In this document: positions 28,294 to 37,467 of the stretch, one piece after another | Layout of the letters: each line of letters opens with the position of its first letter | How positions within the stretch are numbered: the first letter of the stretch is position 1 | Assembly (NCBI GenBank): GCA_038229715.1 | Contig: JBBROD010000012.1 | Span: 8,139 to 72,138 of the forward strand | From: JANMES01 sp038229715 | GTDB taxonomy: Bacteria; Planctomycetota; Phycisphaerae; Tepidisphaerales; Tepidisphaeraceae | Direction: 5' to 3' | DNA: 64,000 nucleotides | The notes under the pieces: model-generated | Databases searched by the model: none | The model's input: the letters and a program-made list of their open reading frames with translations, nothing else | Told to the model about the DNA's origin: nothing | Made by a program: the position numbers and the translations under genes

Positions 28294-28336
28294 GCCGCCT
28301 CGTAACACGGGCCTCCGGCCCGTGTTACGAGGCGGC
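28294..28336. repeat. Perfect 20-bp-arm palindrome overlapping a stop codon
   Basis: Arms 28294-28313 and 28317-28336 are exact reverse complements with a 3-nt loop. The centre CACGGGCCTCCGGCCCGTG equals that in the 10017-10134 inverted repeat. It lies between convergent genes and could act as a bidirectional terminator, but has no T-run. The stop codon of the minus-strand gene (28325-28327) is inside it. Confidence 0.9.
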
Positions 28337-29386
28337 TAAATCGCCCCACGCTTGCTTCTGCTTGGTCTTGACGAACTCCGCCAATCGTTCGCCGTAAACG
28401 TTCGACCAACGGTTCCGCAGCAGCACATCGCTAAACATCTCAAACCCAGCCCGCCGGATGCGCTCACGCCGCTCGTCGTCGGCCAGCAGCGATTCGATCG
28501 TGCCGATCAAGTCTTCGGTCTTAGCGACCGCCCAATGCAGCCCGTCGCGCGGCGTGAGCGGGTTGAGCTTAAGCACCGGATGATCCTGTCGCAGCACCAA
28601 ACAGTTGGCAGCGAAGAGTTCGCCGTCCTTCAAACACCACGGGCCGCGACCATTGAGCGAGAGACATACCTTGCTCGCACGGCTGATGCGCAGCATTTCG
28701 TCCATCGGCACGGTGGCGACTGACGCACTTGCATGGCCGGGCTGGGAGATGGTGAAGAATCGCTTGCGCGATTGGTAAGGCGTAAGCACCTCAAATGCTG
28801 CCGCCCGGTCGTCGCTTGTCGGCGCGCCGACGAACGACCAGTCGTATTCATGCGCCGGCAAGGCATCGGGCTGCAGCATCCGGCTGAACAGCACATCGCC
28901 CTCGAAATCGTCCTGAGTCGTGATATGAAACCGCGATCCGCCTAGTAACAACGGACACGACTGCACATGCACGTTCTCCGGTAACCGATTCAATTCACGA
29001 TACTTTGTCGGCTCGTGAATCTGCAATTTGAGGTAGATCACCTGCAGATTGTGCTGTCGGACGGCAAACCAGATCGGATCAGAAAGCCCCAGGAAATCGA
29101 ACCGCCGGCCCTTATCATGGAAATCGACGACGATGCTGATCGGCGGCTTGTTCTCGCAAAACAGCGGCTCGAATTGAGGATGCGTTGAAACAAAGACCGG
29201 AATCGCGTCCGTTGGCTTATCGGTGAACCGGCAGTGCGTTTGATTGACCAGTAAACAGCGAACAAACTCCGCCTGCTTCACGTCAAGATTCACCGGAAAT
29301 AGCCTGACCGCGGCAAGCATGTGGCGATCGACGAACTGCTCCACCACGGCTGGATGCACGGCGGGATAGCTGGCCATGACATCCAT
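28325..29386 (-). CDS. Glycosyltransferase-like (exostosin-type) protein
   Basis: 353 residues from ATG 29386, with GGAG four bases upstream; ATG 29377 is the alternative. The first half has a sugar-transferase-like fold pattern without a clear signature. The second half holds HEYDWSFVGAPTSDDRAAAF, then RISRASKVCLSLNGRGPWCLK, DGELFAANCLVLRQDHP and LHWAVAKTEDLIGTIESLL, the pattern of exostosin-like and group 1 glycosyltransferases where an accused residue set contacts the nucleotide sugar. It is divergent from a GT2 gene 59 bases away, and shares the locus with three more transferase-type genes and a heptose-activation enzyme. Its last codons lie in a repeat palindrome. Confidence 0.65.
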   Translation of the reverse strand: MDVMASYPAVHPAVVEQFVDRHMLAAVRLFPVNLDVKQAEFVRCLLVNQTHCRFTDKPTDAIPVFVSTHPQFEPLFCENKPPISIVVDFHDKGRRFDFLGLSDPIWFAVRQHNLQVIYLKLQIHEPTKYRELNRLPENVHVQSCPLLLGGSRFHITTQDDFEGDVLFSRMLQPDALPAHEYDWSFVGAPTSDDRAAAFEVLTPYQSRKRFFTISQPGHASASVATVPMDEMLRISRASKVCLSLNGRGPWCLKDGELFAANCLVLRQDHPVLKLNPLTPRDGLHWAVAKTEDLIGTIESLLADDERRERIRRAGFEMFSDVLLRNRWSNVYGERLAEFVKTKQKQAWGDLAAS

Positions 29387-29445
29387 TCTGCTCCGTCCGC
29401 GATTGTATCGCAACCGAGATTGCCGATGATGCAAGCGGTACACCG

Positions 29446-30327
29446 ATGAGCGAAAAGGTTTGCGTAGTCCTGGTCACGTACAACCGCCTGCCTCTGTTGC
29501 GGGAGAGCTTGGCTGCGCTGGCGCACAGCACACGACAGGTCGATCAGATCGTCGTCATCGACAACCAATCCACCGATGGCACCGGTGAAACCTTGGCGAC
29601 CGAATTTGCTCACGTGCACGTGATCACGCCTTCCAAAAACGTCGGCTGCGCCGGCGGGAACTGGCTGGGCATTCGATGGGCGCATGAAAACGGATTTGAT
29701 TGGATCTGGACGCTGGACGACGACTCGATCGCCGCGACGGACGCGTTGGAACAGCTTTTTTCCGCTCGCGAACGCTTCGCCGACCCCAAGCCCAACCTGC
29801 TGGCAAGCAAAGTTGTTTGGACGGACGGCTCGCTGCATCCGATGAACATCCAAAAACCCAAGCTTTACAACGCTGATCAGCAGTTTATGGCTGCTCAGCA
29901 CGGAACGATGTCTATCCGTTTCACTTCATTCGTTTCCATGCTGATTCACCGTTCGCTTGTCGACCGGTTCGGCCTGCCCGTCGCGGGCTATTTTCTGTGG
30001 AACGACGACGTCGAGTATTCTGCGAGGATGCTACGAAGCGAACTAGGCGTACTCGTACCTGCGAGCGTCGTCTGTCATAAGACGACTTTGAAACACGTTC
30101 CTTCCACCAGCAGCCCGGAGAAGTATTTCTACGAAATCCGCAACAAACTTTGGATCATCCGCCTGAGCAACGCTTTTACCACCGACGAGAAGTGGTGGAT
30201 GTTCAAATCCCTCTGTCGCCGCACGTGGCATCACGTGTATGACAATCGTTTCAGGGTGACCGTACTGACGGCCGTCTTAAACGGAGTGTGGGAAGCGATG
30301 ACGAAATCGCCTCGCAAGTCGCTGTAG
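29446..30327 (+). CDS. GT2 family glycosyltransferase
   Basis: 293 residues. The GT-A fold start is clear: VCVVLVTYNRLPLLRESLAA, then IVVIDNQSTDGTGE. The metal-binding region is WIWTLDDDSIAATDALEQL, and a later FLWNDDVEYSARM gives the second acidic block. The spacing matches rhamnosyl- or galactofuranosyltransferases of the GlfT/WbbL type, which build O-antigen-like or cell-wall glycans at the cytoplasmic face. It faces the next GT2 gene, whose end lies 17 bases after this stop. Donor and acceptor sugars cannot be told from sequence alone. Confidence 0.88.
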   Translation: MSEKVCVVLVTYNRLPLLRESLAALAHSTRQVDQIVVIDNQSTDGTGETLATEFAHVHVITPSKNVGCAGGNWLGIRWAHENGFDWIWTLDDDSIAATDALEQLFSARERFADPKPNLLASKVVWTDGSLHPMNIQKPKLYNADQQFMAAQHGTMSIRFTSFVSMLIHRSLVDRFGLPVAGYFLWNDDVEYSARMLRSELGVLVPASVVCHKTTLKHVPSTSSPEKYFYEIRNKLWIIRLSNAFTTDEKWWMFKSLCRRTWHHVYDNRFRVTVLTAVLNGVWEAMTKSPRKSL

Positions 30328-30344
30328 AGTGGGCATCGCTAACC

Positions 30345-31541
30345 TTACGCAGCCATTGACTTGGGCAGTACATTTCCGATCAACCGGGGCTGCCACAGCC
30401 GCAGAATCGGGCCGTTGAATTTGCGTCGCAATGCTTCCATCCGTATATCGATTTGGGCGGGGTTGATGTTCGACATCACAATGCCATCGATCGATTCTGA
30501 AACGACTTGCGCCCGCGGCACGATCGGCACGCCGCGGTAGATCAGGCCCCAGTAGGCGGGGTTGTCGTCGATGATCGATTCGACAGTTACGCCCGCCCGT
30601 GCACAGGCGTTCATCGTGGCGAACAGGTTTTTGCTGAAATCCGCCACGCACACCCGGCGGATGTTCTGCCGGCTCGCCCAGGCGTCGACCATGTCAGTCT
30701 GCTTCTGGAACTGGAAAATCCGCTCGATCGCGACATCGCTAATCGTCTGCCGGCCGCGGAGCATTTCTTTGATCGCCCATACTTTGGCTTCGCGCAAACC
30801 CTTTTTGGCGGCCCGGCCGTGTTCGGCCTGTCTGGCGATGGCGGAGTACCGCTGCGTCCAATCCTCACGGTACGCGCGCCGAAGCTGTCTGGGCAAGAAC
30901 CGCTCAGCAACGATCAGGTTATTGCGGATGTCCATCCGGTGCACCGTTTCCGACGCCCTGCCCGGCCCGTTGACCTTATCGTGGCGGAAGACGATGTCCT
31001 CAAACCGCTCAATACGGTAGCCGGCGCCCCAGATTCGGAAACTTAATTCGTATTCCTCGGCTTGGCGGAAAAATTCCGGTGCAAACCCGCCGACCTTTTG
31101 CAGAACTGAAGCGCGAAAGCAAGTTGCCCCGCCGAGCAGAACGGTTGGAAACGCGGGGCCCTCCGGCGTGCCGTCGGGAAGCTCGACGCGCGCCACCAAT
31201 GCCGCCACGTCAGGCTGGCCGTCCATATAGCCGAGCATGTGCTCGACGGCCTCGGGGTTGGCTGGGTAGCTGTCGTCGTCGAGGCAGATGAAATACTCCC
31301 CGGTTGCTTTGGCGAAGGCGTGATTGCGCGCTGGCATGCCGATATTCTCGCTCAGCCGGACGTAGTTCACGTCGGGATACTCGGCTGTCATCATCACGTC
31401 CGTGCCGTCGCTGCTGGCGTTGTCGATGACCCACACGTCCCACTCGCCGGATGCGATCGGCGTGCGACTGGGGAGCAGATCGAGCGTGCGCTTCAGCGTG
31501 TCGCGGCGGTTGTACGAAATGATGACGTAGGACAATCGCAT
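30345..31541 (-). CDS. GT2 glycosyltransferase with C-terminal Rossmann-like extension
   Basis: 398 residues. The N-terminal GT-A domain has LSYVIISYNRRDTLKRTLDL, VWVIDNASSDGTDVMM, GMPARNHAFAKATGEYFICL and the DDDS metal site (CLDDDSYPANPEA). Residues about 290-390 form an added domain (RRVCVADFSKNLFATMNACA and VTVESIIDDNPAYWGL), similar to the small nucleotide-binding module seen in some sugar-modifying enzymes, where a Rossmann loop precedes an acidic IIDD. That assignment is tentative. It lies nine bases downstream of the CgeB-like gene on the same strand, so the two should be co-expressed. Confidence 0.85.
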   Translation of the reverse strand: MRLSYVIISYNRRDTLKRTLDLLPSRTPIASGEWDVWVIDNASSDGTDVMMTAEYPDVNYVRLSENIGMPARNHAFAKATGEYFICLDDDSYPANPEAVEHMLGYMDGQPDVAALVARVELPDGTPEGPAFPTVLLGGATCFRASVLQKVGGFAPEFFRQAEEYELSFRIWGAGYRIERFEDIVFRHDKVNGPGRASETVHRMDIRNNLIVAERFLPRQLRRAYREDWTQRYSAIARQAEHGRAAKKGLREAKVWAIKEMLRGRQTISDVAIERIFQFQKQTDMVDAWASRQNIRRVCVADFSKNLFATMNACARAGVTVESIIDDNPAYWGLIYRGVPIVPRAQVVSESIDGIVMSNINPAQIDIRMEALRRKFNGPILRLWQPRLIGNVLPKSMAA

Positions 31542-31550
31542 AATGTCTCC

Positions 31551-33866
31551 TCAGGCCGCGCGGGCTTGACCGGGGTTCGGCTCTGTTGCGAGCAGACGGG
31601 CGATGGTTCGCGTCGCGCGGTCGAGCCCGGCTTTGTAACTCAGCCGGCTTTGCGTGTTCTGTCGCTGCTCGCTGGAAATGTCGTACCGAAGTTGCGGATT
31701 GTTGATGAACCGCTTGATCGACGTTTCCAACGACGCGCGACTATCGAATAGCACGTCGGCCAACCTCGGCAGGCTGACCGATTGTGGAATGAGCGTTCCG
31801 CCCCGCTGCCAGTCTCTCACCATACCGATCGGATCGACCTGCTCGGACAGGCAGGCGCAGCGCGCCAAAGTCGCTTCGAGCGCCTCACGGTGTTGCTCCT
31901 TGATCGCCTGCCGAGCTTGCACAACATTGCAGATGCTGGAATCCAGATGCCTGTCGACGAAGTTCAAAAGATCCTGCGTAAGATGATTGAACGGATTATC
32001 GCGGATCAGAAAGAACCCGCCGGCAAATAGGCCGCTCAGCAATCGCGCGTGTGAAAAGCAGGCGTGCGGTTCGAGTTGCAAATTGATCTTCGATCGACGG
32101 GTCAGTAGTTCCAGTTCTTCGCCGGCTTTGACACTCCCGCGAGCGTACGGCGCAAGGGCCGGATGGTTTTCCCAGCCGCGGCCGTACAGAGCCAATTGCA
32201 ATCCCATGGACTTGGCGAGTTCCGCGGTCCAAAGCAATGATTGATGTCGGTACAGCGTGTTATTCAGTCGGTCGAACAGCGCATTCACCACCTGATCTTT
32301 AGCCGGCGGGCTGCTGATGTTGATTCCCATCGTGCGCTCGCATTCAAGGAGAATCTGCCGGACGTCGTAGTACGTCGAAACCGTCTGCCCGGCGGCATAG
32401 CAGTCCATGATTTTGCCGCAGGTGAGTTCAATCAGCGATTTGAGCGCCGGCGGGTTGCTGTATTTGGCTAGCAGTTCGTTGACCACTGCGCCGGCAGGTT
32501 TTGACCAGTTGGAGACGTACACGATGTCGTCCCCGTCGCTGGTCCACTCGGTCGGCCGCATGGGAACTCGCGAGAGTTGCGGGAGATCGACGATCTGCCT
32601 GCGCGGATAGCCGTGCTGTTGCACGAATAGTGATCCCATGCCCGACAGCACGAAATCTCGCATCGTCACGTTCGCGCCCGCAGTTGCCTTGCACAGGTTG
32701 GGCAGATGATCCTGAATCCAACACGCGAACGGCAACTGCGGCGGGAAAAGTCCGCCGTGCTCGTGGCGCAGGTGATCGATTTGGAAGACAAAATCCGGCT
32801 TAAAATCCGCCAGCATTTTACGAATGTACGCGCCGCTGCAACGCTGCCAGTCCGAAGGTTCAATGACGGTGGCGGCCTCCCAGCCGAGCTGGCCGAATGC
32901 CTGGGCGGCATCCTTTGTGGAATACTGCACGACGGTCGAAAACCGCGTCGTAATCATCAGCACGCGCGGCTGGCGATCCGGAAAGCTGCCGAACGCCTTG
33001 ATCCAATGCTCGTCGGGGACATTCGCGTAAAACGCTTCAACCTCGGCCTTGCGCGCGAGGTCGGCGGCGGAGAGCTTGCTCTGCACCATCTGTAAGCCGG
33101 CACTAATCCTCGGTGCGTCCGTTCCCTGGTTGATCATCGTCTCCGGCAGCGGCGTGAGTAGCTCGTCGAGCACCTCTGATTCGTACGCCTGCTGCCAATC
33201 CGGACCGACGAACCAACGAAACCGCGGCTGCTGAATCGGGCCGTTGTCGGCAGTGTAATCGTGAACCATCAGGTTCAGCATCACTACCTGCGCTTTGGGC
33301 TCGATGATGTGAACCGGGTGCTGCATCGTCAGAAACAGCGCCGGCGGCTTCAAGGCGAGTGTGTTGATTAGGTAGCCGTCGCCCATGCCGCACAGCGCGA
33401 TCGGGATTCCGCCTGCGATTTCAGTCTTGAGCCGGGCGAACATCGCCGACGCACCTTGCTGCGGATTGTCGTTGACCGAATAGCTCGTCGCATGTCCGGG
33501 GCGATCCGTAAAGTGGATGGTTGGCAATCCCGTGGCCGACGCAACGATGCTCATCCTGGGATCGTTCGGCGCTGCCATCACCGCCGCGTAAACCGCCGGG
33601 CGGTATTGCTGAAGGGCAACCAGGTTTCGCGAAATATTGTATTGAAGCTCGCAAGCCACGTCGCGCTGCGCCATTCTCCCCAGCGCGCCCCGGGCGATCA
33701 GCCAACGCTTGGTTTGAATCGCCAGGCTTGCTATCTCTCGCAATGCCGCTTCGCAATCGTCCGGCGCGCGCGTGGAAAGAATCGAATCGACCACAGCTTC
33801 TTCCCCGCGCGCAAAAGCCGACTCGAGCGAACCAACGAGCGCGGCCAATGGCGAGGTGTCGATCAT
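31551..33866 (-). CDS. CgeB-like group 1 glycosyltransferase, large
   Basis: 771 residues from ATG 33866; an ATG ten codons upstream has no ribosome site. The N-terminal 270 residues are helical and of unknown role. From about residue 295 the sequence enters a GT-B fold (QPRVLMITTRFSTVVQYSTK, FKPDFVFQIDHLRHEHGGLF). The signature of CgeB-type transferases comes near residue 640: LELLTRRSKINLQLEPHACF, followed by HARLLSGLFAGGFFLIRDNP. The final 100 residues are helical. CgeB-like proteins decorate cell-surface or spore glycans. It is the promoter-proximal gene of a two-gene minus-strand group and is divergent from the bifunctional heptose enzyme, 115 bases away. Confidence 0.75.
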   Translation of the reverse strand: MIDTSPLAALVGSLESAFARGEEAVVDSILSTRAPDDCEAALREIASLAIQTKRWLIARGALGRMAQRDVACELQYNISRNLVALQQYRPAVYAAVMAAPNDPRMSIVASATGLPTIHFTDRPGHATSYSVNDNPQQGASAMFARLKTEIAGGIPIALCGMGDGYLINTLALKPPALFLTMQHPVHIIEPKAQVVMLNLMVHDYTADNGPIQQPRFRWFVGPDWQQAYESEVLDELLTPLPETMINQGTDAPRISAGLQMVQSKLSAADLARKAEVEAFYANVPDEHWIKAFGSFPDRQPRVLMITTRFSTVVQYSTKDAAQAFGQLGWEAATVIEPSDWQRCSGAYIRKMLADFKPDFVFQIDHLRHEHGGLFPPQLPFACWIQDHLPNLCKATAGANVTMRDFVLSGMGSLFVQQHGYPRRQIVDLPQLSRVPMRPTEWTSDGDDIVYVSNWSKPAGAVVNELLAKYSNPPALKSLIELTCGKIMDCYAAGQTVSTYYDVRQILLECERTMGINISSPPAKDQVVNALFDRLNNTLYRHQSLLWTAELAKSMGLQLALYGRGWENHPALAPYARGSVKAGEELELLTRRSKINLQLEPHACFSHARLLSGLFAGGFFLIRDNPFNHLTQDLLNFVDRHLDSSICNVVQARQAIKEQHREALEATLARCACLSEQVDPIGMVRDWQRGGTLIPQSVSLPRLADVLFDSRASLETSIKRFINNPQLRYDISSEQRQNTQSRLSYKAGLDRATRTIARLLATEPNPGQARAA

Positions 33867-33981
33867 TTGCTCTTTTATCGGACACCAGACCCGCATTTGG
33901 TGAGAGAAAACGCTGATTTGATTGTTGCTGGGTCCGATAAAAATTCACCCTCCGTAGTGTTTTTGGCCGATCTATCACACC

Positions 33982-35538
33982 ATGCCTAGCCCTCGTAAGG
34001 TTTGTACGTTGAAGCAGATGCTGTCGATCCGAGCAGACGCCAAAACCGCCGGGCGGACGGTGGTTCACTGTCACGGCTGTTTCGATATCGTTCACCCCGG
34101 GCACATCGCGCACCTGCAGTTCGCCAAATCGCTCGGCGATATGCTCGTGGTGACGATCAGCAGCGATGCGAACGTAAACAAAGGCGTCAACCGCCCGCTA
34201 ATCCCCGATGACCTCCGCGCCGCCAGCGTGGCGGCGCTGGAATGCGTCGACTTAGTCTACATCAACCCGCACCCCACCGCGATCGAACTGCTGGAAGCCC
34301 TCAAGCCTGATGTGTACGTCAAAGGCAAGGAATACGAAAAGCACCACGATCCCCGCTTCGCCGCCGAGCGCGAAATGGTAATGAAGCACGGCGGGCGAGT
34401 GACCTTCACCAGCGGCGAGGTGGTTTACTCCTCTACCGCCCTGATCGGCACGCTGAATAACGATACGCGATTCAACGACGAGAAGATCGTCCGCTATTGC
34501 GATCGGTACGACATCACCGCGCCCAGCATCGTGAATCTGGTGCAGCGGTTCCGTGGGAAGAAGGTCGTCGTGATCGGCGATTACATCCTCGACCGCTACC
34601 ACTTCTGCGACGCCACCGGCGTTGCCAGCGAAGGCCCGATGATGACCCTACGCTCACTGCAGGACAAGGACTACGACGGCGGAGCTGGAGTCATCGCTTT
34701 GCACCTGGCGGGGCTGGGGGCCGAGCCGGTGCTGGTCACGGGGCTGGCGGATGACGATGCGTCGCGGCAAGTGCAGATGCGACTGCAATCCGCCGGCGTG
34801 GACGTGCAGGCGCTGCTCTATCGCCGCCAGTTGATCGCCAAGCATCGGTATCTGGTGGATCAAACCAAACTGTTCAAGGTGGACGACGGCACGATCGCAC
34901 CGCTGGATTCCTCCAGCGAACCCCAGGCGGCGGCGAAAATCTTCGAGGCGGCCGACGGCGCAGCGGCGGTCATCTTCGCCGATTTCGGCTATGGCCTCAT
35001 CACCACTGGCTTGCTCGACCGCATTTTGCACACGTTGCGTGCGACCGTTCCGGTGATCACCGCCGATGTAAGCGGCAAGCAGTCGAACCTGTTGCAATTC
35101 AAGGACGTAGACCTGCTTTGCCCGACCGAACGCGAGGTCCGTGAAACACTTCACGATTTTTCCAGCGGGCTTGGAGCCGTGGTGTGGAACTTATTGGCGC
35201 AAACCGGAGCGCGTCAGGCCATGATCACGCTCGGCAAGCAGGGATTGGTTACGTTCGATCACGCCGAGGGAACCGCCAAGACCGAGCGCCTTCGCAGCGA
35301 ATACGTCCCTGCCCTCACCACTAATGCGATCGACCCCATGGGCTGCGGCGACGCATTGCTCGCGACCGCCTCCCTCACACTAGCAGCCGGTGGATCGCTT
35401 CAAGCGGCAGCGCTGCTGGGATCGCTGGCGGCTTCGATCGAAGCGGGGCAGATCGGCAATCATCCGATCGATGCCGAGTCGTTGCTCGCGCGCGCAAACA
35501 TTATCGGCGCGCAAAGCGTCACTCGCCTGGCGATATGA
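33982..35538 (+). CDS. Bifunctional cytidylyltransferase-like / PfkB kinase (HldE-type, domains in reverse order)
   Basis: 518 residues. Residues 25-155 are a nucleotidyltransferase domain with HGCFDIVHPGHIAHLQFAK, where HPGH (38-41) is the catalytic motif, then LKPDVYVKGKEYE. Residues 185-515 are a PfkB/ribokinase domain: VVVIGDYILDRYHF, GGAGVIALHLAGLGA, IFADFGYGLI and a C-terminal DPMGCGDALLATAS carrying the catalytic Asp (usual GAGD is GCGD). In the enterobacterial HldE the kinase comes first and the transferase last; here the order is swapped. The pair phosphorylates heptose 7-phosphate and then transfers a nucleotide to make NDP-heptose. The glycosyltransferases next door fit that role. 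A related activity on another sugar remains possible. Confidence 0.85.
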   Translation: MPSPRKVCTLKQMLSIRADAKTAGRTVVHCHGCFDIVHPGHIAHLQFAKSLGDMLVVTISSDANVNKGVNRPLIPDDLRAASVAALECVDLVYINPHPTAIELLEALKPDVYVKGKEYEKHHDPRFAAEREMVMKHGGRVTFTSGEVVYSSTALIGTLNNDTRFNDEKIVRYCDRYDITAPSIVNLVQRFRGKKVVVIGDYILDRYHFCDATGVASEGPMMTLRSLQDKDYDGGAGVIALHLAGLGAEPVLVTGLADDDASRQVQMRLQSAGVDVQALLYRRQLIAKHRYLVDQTKLFKVDDGTIAPLDSSSEPQAAAKIFEAADGAAAVIFADFGYGLITTGLLDRILHTLRATVPVITADVSGKQSNLLQFKDVDLLCPTEREVRETLHDFSSGLGAVVWNLLAQTGARQAMITLGKQGLVTFDHAEGTAKTERLRSEYVPALTTNAIDPMGCGDALLATASLTLAAGGSLQAAALLGSLAASIEAGQIGNHPIDAESLLARANIIGAQSVTRLAI

Positions 35539-35546
35539 AAGAAGAA

Positions 35547-35602
35547 TGCTGAGTGCCTAGTCGTTTTCAACTCAGCACTCAGCACTTAGTCCTCAGCACT
35601 CA
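35547..35602. repeat. Short repeats of CTCAGCACT between convergent genes
   Basis: Three direct copies of CTCAGCACT occur at 35571, 35578 and 35592, and an inverted copy TGCTGAGTG at 35547-35555 can pair with 35576-35584. The cluster separates the convergent HldE-type and DUF3467 genes and could form a terminator-like hairpin, though no T-run follows. Confidence 0.7.
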
Positions 35603-35606
35603 ATAG

Positions 35607-35924
35607 CTACTTCTTCTGTCCCGGCTGAACAGGGATTTCGCCGAACTGTTGTTCGAAGCGTTTCACCAGCTGACTCAGCGAAAGGCTGAGGCGCTTAACG
35701 CTGGTGTAGCTCATGATGACGCGATCGGTCACCTTGAACAGCAGTTGCGGAGTGGTTTGCTGCGGGTTGGGGTCAGGCATATTGAAGCCGAAATCGACAA
35801 CAACCTCTTCCGCAGTCGTGTGGATGCGGTAGGCGTTTGAGAAAATCGTCTTCAGTTCGCGCTCGTCGAGCGTAACGCGAACCTGTTGTTGATCGGCAGC
35901 AGCAGCGGGAGTTTCCTCGGCCAT
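35607..35924 (-). CDS. DUF3467 family protein
   Basis: 105 residues from ATG 35924, with GGAC/AAAGGACC just upstream. After an acidic, Ala/Gln-rich start the DUF3467 core is clear: YRIHTTAEEVVVDFGFNMPD, then LLFKVTDRVIMSYTSVKRLS and a C-terminal LSQLVKRFEQQFGEIP. DUF3467 proteins are small, widespread in Bacteroidetes and Planctomycetes, and of unknown function. It stands alone, convergent with the HldE-type gene and divergent from the oxidase gene. Confidence 0.9.
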   Translation of the reverse strand: MAEETPAAAADQQQVRVTLDERELKTIFSNAYRIHTTAEEVVVDFGFNMPDPNPQQTTPQLLFKVTDRVIMSYTSVKRLSLSLSQLVKRFEQQFGEIPVQPGQKK

Positions 35925-36018
35925 CGTACGGTCCTTTCATTGGAGTTAATTCGGGCCGTTGATTGTGCCCACTTTTTTAGGCTTGTCCACTTTACGAGGG
36001 TGTGAAACAATAGCGGGC

Positions 36019-37464
36019 ATGTTATCGGGCGATACGCTGCGCGAACTTCGAACGTTTATGCCACCCGGCTCGGTGCTGTCCGACCCGGCCGAGCTTTCGG
36101 TTTACGATTGCGACGGATTTACCGTCGCCAGGGCAATTCCGAGCGCGGTGCTGTTCCCCACCAGTGCTGAACAGGTTTCCAAAGTCGTCAAGGCGATCGC
36201 CGCCGCCGGCGTGCAGATCGTGCCACGCGGTTCGGGAACCGGGCTGGCCGGCGGGTGTGTGGCGTTTGAGGGCGGCGTGATCGTCTCGACCACTCGGCTG
36301 AACCAAATCTTATCGATCGACCTGCCTAACCGCGTCGCCCATGTTCAGGCCGGTGTGCGGAATACCGACTTGACTACCGCGGTCGCCAAACTACCCGGCG
36401 GCGCGCCCTATCACTTTGCGCCCGATCCTTCCAGCCAACGCGCCAGCACCATCGGCGGAAACGCCGCCACCAACGCCGGTGGCATTCACACGCTCAAGGA
36501 TTTTGTTTCCTCAAACCACGTGCTGGGCGTTGAGATGGTGATGGCCGACGGCGAGATCGCTACCTTCGGCGCGACCCACGGGTGTTACGAATCATCGCCG
36601 TTCGATCTGCCCGGTTTGATCTGCGGATCCGAAGGCACGCTGGGGATCATCACATCGCTCTGGGTGCGACTGGTGCCCAAGGCCACCGATTTCCGAACGA
36701 TCGTCGGCCTGTTCGCATCAACCTCCGACGCTTGCGATGCGGTCAGCAAAGTCATCGCCGATGGGATGCTGCCAGCCGCGATGGAGATGCTGGATGGCGC
36801 GATGGTGCGAGTGATCGAAGAAACTTTCCACTTCGGCTTTCCGCTGGATACGCAGGCGCTGGTGCTGGTTGAAATCGACGGCATTGCCGAACTGCTCGAC
36901 GCGCAAACAAAGCAGATCGAGAAGATTTTAGGGGACCATCGCGCCACCGGCGTTCAGAGTTCGGCCGACGCGATCGTACGCGCGAAGCTCTGGAAAGCGC
37001 GAAAGGCGGCATTCGGTGCGATCGGCAAGATCAGCCCCAGCTACTGCACGCAGGACGCGTGCGTCCCCCGCAGCCGGCTGCGCGAGGTACTGGCGAAGGT
37101 TGACGAAATCGGAAAATCGCACGGCCTGCATATCAATAACGTCTTCCACGCCGGCGATGGAAATGTCCACCCGATTTTCCTCTACGACGACCGCGACGAG
37201 GTTCAAGTGCAAAACGTTCTGCACGCGGCGGAGAAAATCCTGCGGTACTGCATCGACCTCGACGGCACCGCCACCGGCGAACACGGCGTGGGCGTGGAAA
37301 AACTCCACCTCATGCCCTACCAGTTCGACGCAGCCACGATGCGTCAATTCGCTGATATTAAAAAGGCGTTTGACCCGCACGACCGCATCAACGCGGGCAA
37401 ATTGATTCCGAGCGAAACGGTGAGCATCCAACTTCTCAAGCCCGGCCGGCATGTGCCGCAGTAG
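36019..37464 (+). CDS. FAD-linked oxidase (glycolate oxidase GlcD / D-lactate dehydrogenase type)
   Basis: 481 residues from the ATG giving MLSGDTLREL; a longer frame starts in non-conserved sequence. The PCMH-type FAD domain shows QIVPRGSGTGLAGGC, then RASTIGGNAATNAGGIHTLK and ICGSEGTLGIITSLWVRLVP. The C-terminal cap domain contains INNVFHAGDGNVHPIFLYDD, metal/substrate-site histidines, and ends in TGEHGVGVEKLHLMPYQF. Such enzymes oxidise glycolate, D-lactate or other 2-hydroxy acids in the cytoplasm or on the membrane. No glcE or glcF gene is adjacent. The nearby class V aminotransferase could use glyoxylate, which would fit glycolate oxidation, but that is inference. Confidence 0.88.
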   Translation: MLSGDTLRELRTFMPPGSVLSDPAELSVYDCDGFTVARAIPSAVLFPTSAEQVSKVVKAIAAAGVQIVPRGSGTGLAGGCVAFEGGVIVSTTRLNQILSIDLPNRVAHVQAGVRNTDLTTAVAKLPGGAPYHFAPDPSSQRASTIGGNAATNAGGIHTLKDFVSSNHVLGVEMVMADGEIATFGATHGCYESSPFDLPGLICGSEGTLGIITSLWVRLVPKATDFRTIVGLFASTSDACDAVSKVIADGMLPAAMEMLDGAMVRVIEETFHFGFPLDTQALVLVEIDGIAELLDAQTKQIEKILGDHRATGVQSSADAIVRAKLWKARKAAFGAIGKISPSYCTQDACVPRSRLREVLAKVDEIGKSHGLHINNVFHAGDGNVHPIFLYDDRDEVQVQNVLHAAEKILRYCIDLDGTATGEHGVGVEKLHLMPYQFDAATMRQFADIKKAFDPHDRINAGKLIPSETVSIQLLKPGRHVPQ

Positions 37465-37467
37465 TTT

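Noticed and set aside
35547..35602. Small RNA gene between the convergent HldE-type and DUF3467 genes
   Set aside because: Only short repeated CTCAGCACT words are present; no promoter or clear terminator could be placed.
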